Assembly: GCA_024643445.1 (NCBI GenBank)
Contig: JAHEMX010000105.1
Location: 1 to 9,274, forward strand
Source: Desulfobulbaceae bacterium
Lineage (GTDB): Bacteria > Desulfobacterota > Desulfobulbia > Desulfobulbales > Desulfocapsaceae
Reading direction: 5' to 3'
DNA: 9,274 nt
Made by a program: the position numbers and the translations under genes. The number at the start of each line of letters is the position of its first letter. Positions within the stretch are counted from its first letter, which is position 1. Below are positions 4,470 through 9,274 of this stretch, one piece after another. The notes below the pieces were generated by a model. That model did not search any database and was not told the DNA's origin. It saw only the letters and a list, made by a program, of their open reading frames with translations.

Positions 4470-6154
4470 TTATTGATTTCAATAATGCCCGTTTTAGTGA
4501 AGCGATGCACGGTCTCATCCATCTCCGGCAGAAAGCAGACGACAGCGGCAACAGCAACCGCCGCATTGTTTATCTGCCTGATGGTCTGAGCTGAAAAGCG
4601 GCAAAAGACCACCTTCTTGATGAAGTGGGCTCGGCCCCTGGTATCGTACAAACCAGTAATTTCCTCAGGAAGCTGGTGATAGAGGGTCTGCCTCAGTTCG
4701 TTCAGAACTTCCGGGCCCCGCAGATAATCAGGCAGGAACCGGTGCCCGCAGCGAAGCCAGTCATAGGCTATAAGCTCCCTGACGAGTTCAAAATCATCCC
4801 TGCCCTGCATCTCTTCAAGCAGGAGCCTGCCAAGGGTTTCCTGGGTTGCCGCCTTGTCGAAATAGCCCTGTGCATGAAACCGGCGTGCCAGCGCCAGGAA
4901 GAATACGGCCATATCCTCTCCGGCGGATACCAGGTAATTCCACAAACTGACAAAATAGCGGTTATTATAGCAGCGCTCCACGCATTCCCCCATCCAGAAC
5001 AGAACGCTCAAAGCAGCTTCGTCCATCCAGCCGCTCGCCAGAACGCTATACGGCGGCCTGCTGCTGGCCAGGTAGCCATAGCGCTCTGCACTTTCATGGA
5101 TAACGGTTTCCGGCAGCAATTTGAGCAGCCCCATCTGGATATAGTGCGGATGCATACCAAACACCTCGTTTACCGATCGGCAGAAGGACTCCCCGGTGTC
5201 AAAAGGCAGGCCGAGAATGAGATCTGCATGCAGATGAATGTTCTCCATCTGCCTCAGCCTTTTGACGAGCAGGCCAGCCAGTTCAGGATCAATAGGCCGT
5301 TTTATCGCCGCCAGTGTGGGGGGATGGGTGGACTGGATACCGATTTCGAACTGGAAAAGACCGGCCCTGATATTCTCGAGGAAACCAAGCATCTCCTCGC
5401 TGAAGCGCTCCGGTGCTATTTCAAAATGAAAAAGGGTGGAGCACTCTTTTGCCGCCAGGTATTTCCAAATAGCCAGCGCACGCCGTGGATTGTCATTGAA
5501 GGTGCGGTCCACAAAACGAAGGGATTTCGGGTTATGCGCCAGAATTTCATCCAGCTCGCCAAAGACCTGGTCGAGCTTTTTATGGTACAGCCCCTGCTCG
5601 GCTGATGACAGGCAATAGGTACAGGAAAATGGACAGCCCCGTGAAGATTCGTAATAAACAGAGCGATGGTTCAGCGGTCCGGAGAAATCCTCCGGCCGAT
5701 AGGGATTGCCAACCTTCCTGCCTTTTCCTTTGAAAAACGATGCCACATAGCGTTTCTTCAACTCCCCCGATTGCAAATCATCATAAAAGCCGGCAGGAGC
5801 CGCCTCGATAGCGCCCTTAAACGCAGAAACCTGGCGCGAGGCAGGGAAGCGGTCTGCGACAACCTCGGCCTGCGGCCCGCCGATAAGGATGCCACATTTT
5901 ACGTCCATGCTGAGCAGATCCCGGACAAGCGCTTCAACCAGATCGCTGTTCCATATCAGTGCCGAAAAAAAGAGGTACTCTCCCCTTCCAAAAAGCAGAT
6001 TCTGCAGCGTCGGATAATAAGGATCATTGATGGTATATTGGCAGATCTCGACCTCTACCCCGGGAAGCATCCTCTCCAGTTCGTTGCGCAGGTAAAAGAG
6101 GGCAAGGCAGGAATGGCTGAACCGGGCATTTATCCCGACAACTTTTATTTTCAC
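4466..6154 (-). CDS. B12-binding domain radical SAM protein, DUF4080 type
   Basis: This 562-residue protein has an N-terminal cobalamin-binding-like Rossmann domain (about 1-135: INARFSHSCLALFYLRNEL, then FFSALIWN and GILIGGPQAE). A radical SAM core follows with the cluster motif Cys174-x3-Cys178-x2-Cys181 (GCPFSCTYC), the FVDRTFN strand (about 214-220), FEIAPE and FEIGIQS motifs and LILGLPFDT. The C-terminal 180 or so residues, including WMDEAALSVLFWMGECVERCYNN, match the general pattern of the DUF4080 extension that marks one B12-binding radical SAM subfamily. Such proteins use S-adenosylmethionine and a 4Fe-4S cluster; the substrate of this subfamily is unknown. The start is GTG at 6154, with GAGG about 10 bases upstream. 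It ends 89 bases before serA and shares sequence with that gene's promoter. A divergent promoter region lies upstream. Confidence 0.86.
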   Translation of the reverse strand: MKIKVVGINARFSHSCLALFYLRNELERMLPGVEVEICQYTINDPYYPTLQNLLFGRGEYLFFSALIWNSDLVEALVRDLLSMDVKCGILIGGPQAEVVADRFPASRQVSAFKGAIEAAPAGFYDDLQSGELKKRYVASFFKGKGRKVGNPYRPEDFSGPLNHRSVYYESSRGCPFSCTYCLSSAEQGLYHKKLDQVFGELDEILAHNPKSLRFVDRTFNDNPRRALAIWKYLAAKECSTLFHFEIAPERFSEEMLGFLENIRAGLFQFEIGIQSTHPPTLAAIKRPIDPELAGLLVKRLRQMENIHLHADLILGLPFDTGESFCRSVNEVFGMHPHYIQMGLLKLLPETVIHESAERYGYLASSRPPYSVLASGWMDEAALSVLFWMGECVERCYNNRYFVSLWNYLVSAGEDMAVFFLALARRFHAQGYFDKAATQETLGRLLLEEMQGRDDFELVRELIAYDWLRCGHRFLPDYLRGPEVLNELRQTLYHQLPEEITGLYDTRGRAHFIKKVVFCRFSAQTIRQINNAAVAVAAVVCFLPEMDETVHRFTKTGIIEINN

Positions 6155-6214
6155 TGTATAAACCTCACGATACGGAACAGATGTTCTTTTTTATATGCAT
6201 CTCATGACATGAAG

Positions 6215-6220
6215 ATTATA
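6215..6220 (-). promoter_or_regulatory. Putative -10 element of the radical SAM gene
   Basis: A perfect TATAAT on the minus strand lies about 61 bases upstream of the GTG start, in an AT-rich intergenic stretch. The best -35-like words at 16-19 bases (TGTAAT, TTGTGT) are poor, so only the -10 is supported. No equally good promoter was found for the divergent + strand gene. Confidence 0.4.
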
Positions 6221-6283
6221 TGTATTTAACAAAACAATTACACAACACCTTTTATCTCTCATGGATGGAGTCAAACAAGACCA

Positions 6284-9274
6284 ATGCCCCCTTTATCTAA
6301 CACGCTCTGCCGAAGTCTGGCAATTGTGCTCTTTTTCATTACCGGTGGTGCCCCAATGACAGCGGTTCATGCTGAAGAAGCGCTGCCGCATATTGACCTG
6401 GCCATTTCATTTGATCTGGAAACGGCGACGCTGATCGGCACAGCCAGGGTTCGCATACCGCCGGACACCGCCGTCAGCTTCGACCTGACCGATCTGAGCG
6501 TTACCGGCAGTCTGCTCAGCCAGGTTGATCGCGAAAACATTCCCCTCGCCCCGGACGGAGGCAGGATACTGTCGATACCGCACCATCAGAGTCCGCAAAC
6601 TCTGTTCATATCCTGGGAAAAGCAGGTTTAGGACAGCTTTCTAAACCATATTTCAAACGGGAACATTGTGCTGACCGCAGGCTGGCATCCGATTCCCGAC
6701 CGGAAAGCGACCTACTCCCTTGAAGCCCTTCTCCCGCAGGGGTACACCGCCATCAGCGAATCTGATTTTTTCCCGGGCCGGCAGGAGAAAGGCTCTGTCA
6801 GCTTTTCCTTCTCTCAACCCGTTTATGCACTTACCTTTGCAGCGGCTCCCTATAAAGTGGAGCAGCGGCAGGTGCGGGAAGGCTTGCAGGTATATACCCT
6901 GTTGTTTGAAGAAGACAAGGAGCTGGCAGAGGGGTATCTCGATTCGGCAGCCGCCTACATCACCCGCTACGAGAGCAGTATCGGTCCCTTCCCCTTCCAT
7001 CATTATGTGATCGTCGAAAACAGCAAACCGACAGGATTTGGCCTGCCAACCTTTACGCTGCTGGGCCAGCAGGTGCTCCGCCTGCCGTTTATCAGACAGA
7101 CCTCCCTTGGTCACGAGATCCTGCATTCCTGGTTTGGCAACTCCGTTACCATCGCCGAGCAATCCGGCAACTGGTGTGAAGGGCTGACAACCTATCTGGC
7201 CGATCTTGCCTACCGTGACGAAGCGGGTGAAGGAGCCCAGGCACGCAAGGAGACCATACAGAATTATCTTGACTATGTCAGGCCCACGACCCGCCCGCTG
7301 CATGACTTTCTAAGCGTCGGGCATGACCGCATCTCCAACCGGGCGGAACGTTCGGTCGGTTACGGCCGGTCAGCCATGCTTTTCCATGAACTGCAGCAGT
7401 TGACCAGCGCGACCGTCTTCCAGAAGGCCATCCGGCGGTTGTATCACGATTTCAAGGGAACATCCGCCTCCTGGGAAGACCTGAAAAAGATCTTCGAACA
7501 GGAGTCTCAAAGCAGTCTTGCAACCTTTTTCAGCCAACGACTGAATAGCGTCGAATTGCCCGATCTGCAGATCACCGGCCTCAATACGCGCCAGACGGCG
7601 GACAAGACCGTGCTCTCCTTTTCTGTCGTGCAAACCCAGTCCGAAGCCTTTCAACTGATGCTCGGCTTTAGCGTCAAAACTATTTCCCGCACCCTGTACT
7701 TCACCAGGCAGATAGACGGCGCCACTAACGACATACAGCTGGAACTCGATTCGCCACCGCTGGAACTGGTCATCGATCCCGACTATGATGTCATGCGCCG
7801 GCTCAGCGGTAAGGAACGTTCGCCAACCTGGTCAGGCCTCATCGCTGCGGAGCACGGTACGGTCGTCCTGGCCCGGGAAGAGGAAAAGGAGATCTACCGG
7901 CCGTTTCTCGATCTGGCCGCGAGCCGCTCATGGCATGTCGGAAACGCCGCCGATATCAGCAGGGACGAGATTGATGCCCATGATATCATCTTCCTGGGCA
8001 CCTCGAGCGCATACTCCCGGACCCTGTTTGCCGATCCCCGGCATCCCGACACAGGACTCACCGTCGATGTTCGTTTCAATCCCCTCGACCGGGACCGGAC
8101 GATTGCTCTGATAACTTCGAGCAGCTCATCTGAATCCGAGGCGGTTTTCAATCGGCTGTCGCATTACGGTAAATATTCCTTTCTTCATTTTGAGTCAGGC
8201 AGATTAGTTGAAAAAGCGATCGCCTCGTCCGCTGACGGCATCAGGATCGTGCTGCAGGAGAAACCGGCCGGCCTGGCTGTTTCCCTTGTCAGCGCATTTG
8301 ATTTACTCCTTGATCAGATCAAGGCGTATCGTATCCTTTACATTGGTGAGCAACATGTATCCCGGGCGGATCATCTGCTGCAGTCGATGCTGATCGAGGC
8401 CCTTTATGAACGCAATCCCAACCTTGTTATCGGCATGGAGATGTTCCCCCGGAGCAGCCAGCAGGCACTTGATGCCTATATCAACGATCCGTCAATCAGC
8501 GAGACCGCCTTTCTGAAAGACTCCCGCTACTATGAGGTCTGGGGTTATGACTTCCGCCTTTTCAGGCCCATCTTCGCTTTCGCCAGAAAGCACCGGATTC
8601 CGGTTATCGGCCTCAATATCGACAGAGCGATTGTCAGCTCACTGTTCAAGAACGGCAGCACCGAGGGCTTGACCGAAGAAGAGCTGGCATCCCTGCCGCC
8701 CGAGAGGGACCTTGACCTGCCCGGCTACCATGAGCGGCTGGCGGACACGCTTGCCGCCCATGGCGGCTCCATGCAGTCCACGGGTTCCCTGGCGGGTTTT
8801 ATTCAGGCCCAGGCACTGTGGGATGAGAGTATGGCAGAATCCATCTATCGCTACCTGCAGGATAATCAATCCGCTCAAATGGTTGTTCTTGCCGGCAGCC
8901 AGCATACCCGCAAGGATTCGGGTATCCCTCCCCGGGTCGCCAGACGCATGGCAATCTCGCAGGCCACCATCCAGAATCTGGCCACGACACAGGGGGACGA
9001 ACGGCCAAACAAGACGGCTGACTATCTCTTCCTGCTTCAGGCAGAAGATTTTCCCCCGCAGGGAAAAATAGGCATTGTCCTGCATCCAAACGGGGATAGT
9101 GAGGCGAGCGGCCTGAAAATAATTGAGATAAATCCCCTCTCGGATGGTGTTAGTGCCGGGCTCAGGACGGGGGATATTCTTGTCTCCATCAATGGCCAGA
9201 ACATAGAAACGATGGAGGATGTCCGCAGTGCCATGGTGGAGAGGCGTGTTGGTGAAACGATACAGGTCATCGTC
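6284..9274 (+). CDS. Secreted M1-like metallopeptidase / ChaN-like / PDZ fusion, interrupted by an in-frame TAG, 3' end outside window
   Basis: One frame runs from ATG 6284 to the right edge (997 codons) with a single stop, TAG at codon 116. Residues 1-30 form a signal peptide (basic start, hydrophobic core, AVHA before EE). Residues 35-115 resemble the M1 N-terminal beta domain. After the TAG the same frame continues into the catalytic domain: HEILH (277-281) with Glu299 (NWCEG) as third zinc ligand and Tyr360 (VGYGRSAM) as likely catalytic tyrosine. The gap from HEXXH to Glu is 17 residues, one fewer than in classical M1 enzymes. A linking domain follows (about 470-670), then a ChaN-like domain (682 onward: LYIGEQH 685-691, GMEMFPR 717-723), known in Campylobacter as a haem-binding lipoprotein, and a PDZ domain starting near 927, truncated. 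Likely periplasmic or cell-surface. The ATG has only a distant GGAG (13 bases). It may be a new pseudogene, a read-through gene or a sequence error. Confidence 0.8.
6629..6631 (+). other. In-frame TAG inside the M1-ChaN-PDZ gene
   Basis: The codons are tgg gaa aag cag gtt TAG gac agc ttt. The frame before and after is the same, and the protein reads as M1 family on both sides, so this is a substitution-type interruption, not a frameshift. A single change from cag, aag, tgg, tcg or ttg would produce it. The next GTG that could restart translation is at 6668, without a strong ribosome-binding site. Confidence 0.9.

Noticed and set aside
4625..5605. Long open frame (326 codons) on the + strand opposite the radical SAM gene
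   Set aside because: It lies wholly antisense to a protein with clear CxxxCxxC and domain motifs; its translation shows no recognisable family and reflects codon bias of the real gene.
6653..7303. Minus-strand open frame of 216 codons
   Set aside because: It is antisense to the M1 catalytic domain, which carries HEXXH and further conserved motifs on the + strand.

Overview
The window looks like a bacterial chromosome segment of moderate GC content. The gene set is a FabL-type enoyl reductase, an ACT-domain SerA, a B12-binding radical SAM protein with a DUF4080-like tail, a DUF362 protein and an M1 peptidase-ChaN-PDZ fusion. This is most reminiscent of a Gram-negative anaerobe of the Desulfobacterota (old Deltaproteobacteria). 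That assignment is inference from family content, not from a marker gene.

Layout, left to right: (1) 1-560, the C-terminal end of an integral-membrane ABC exporter subunit on the + strand. (2) 561-1001, a 440-base gap without a credible protein gene. It holds two diverged tandem copies (offset about 131 bases) of what looks like a structured RNA, with an AAGGA hairpin loop kept in both and compensating changes in the stems. (3) 1002-1754 (-), a fabL-like gene with its own promoter and a hairpin-rich leader. (4) 1916-2848 (-), a DUF362 protein. (5) 2849-3191, a spacer with a strong bidirectional terminator hairpin and an AT-rich stretch. (6) 3192-4376 (-), a SerA-type phosphoglycerate dehydrogenase with a good promoter that overlaps the stop codon of the gene upstream. 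(7) 4466-6154 (-), a B12-binding/radical SAM protein. (8) 6155-6283, a divergent promoter region. (9) 6284 to the right edge (+), a large secreted M1-like metallopeptidase fused to a ChaN-like domain and a PDZ domain. Its frame is open for 997 codons except for one in-frame TAG at codon 116.

The four complete minus-strand genes do not form an obvious single operon: fabL and serA each have a recognisable sigma70-type promoter of the same design (TTGAxx, 16-base spacer, TATAGT), and a terminator separates serA from the DUF362 gene. SerA (serine synthesis) and FabL (last step of a fatty-acid elongation cycle) are housekeeping enzymes; the radical SAM, DUF362 and M1-ChaN proteins have no established substrate. 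No insertion sequence, CRISPR array, tRNA or rRNA was seen.

The two items most worth following up are the tandem structured RNA candidate at about 607-870 and the lone in-frame TAG in the otherwise intact M1-ChaN-PDZ gene.
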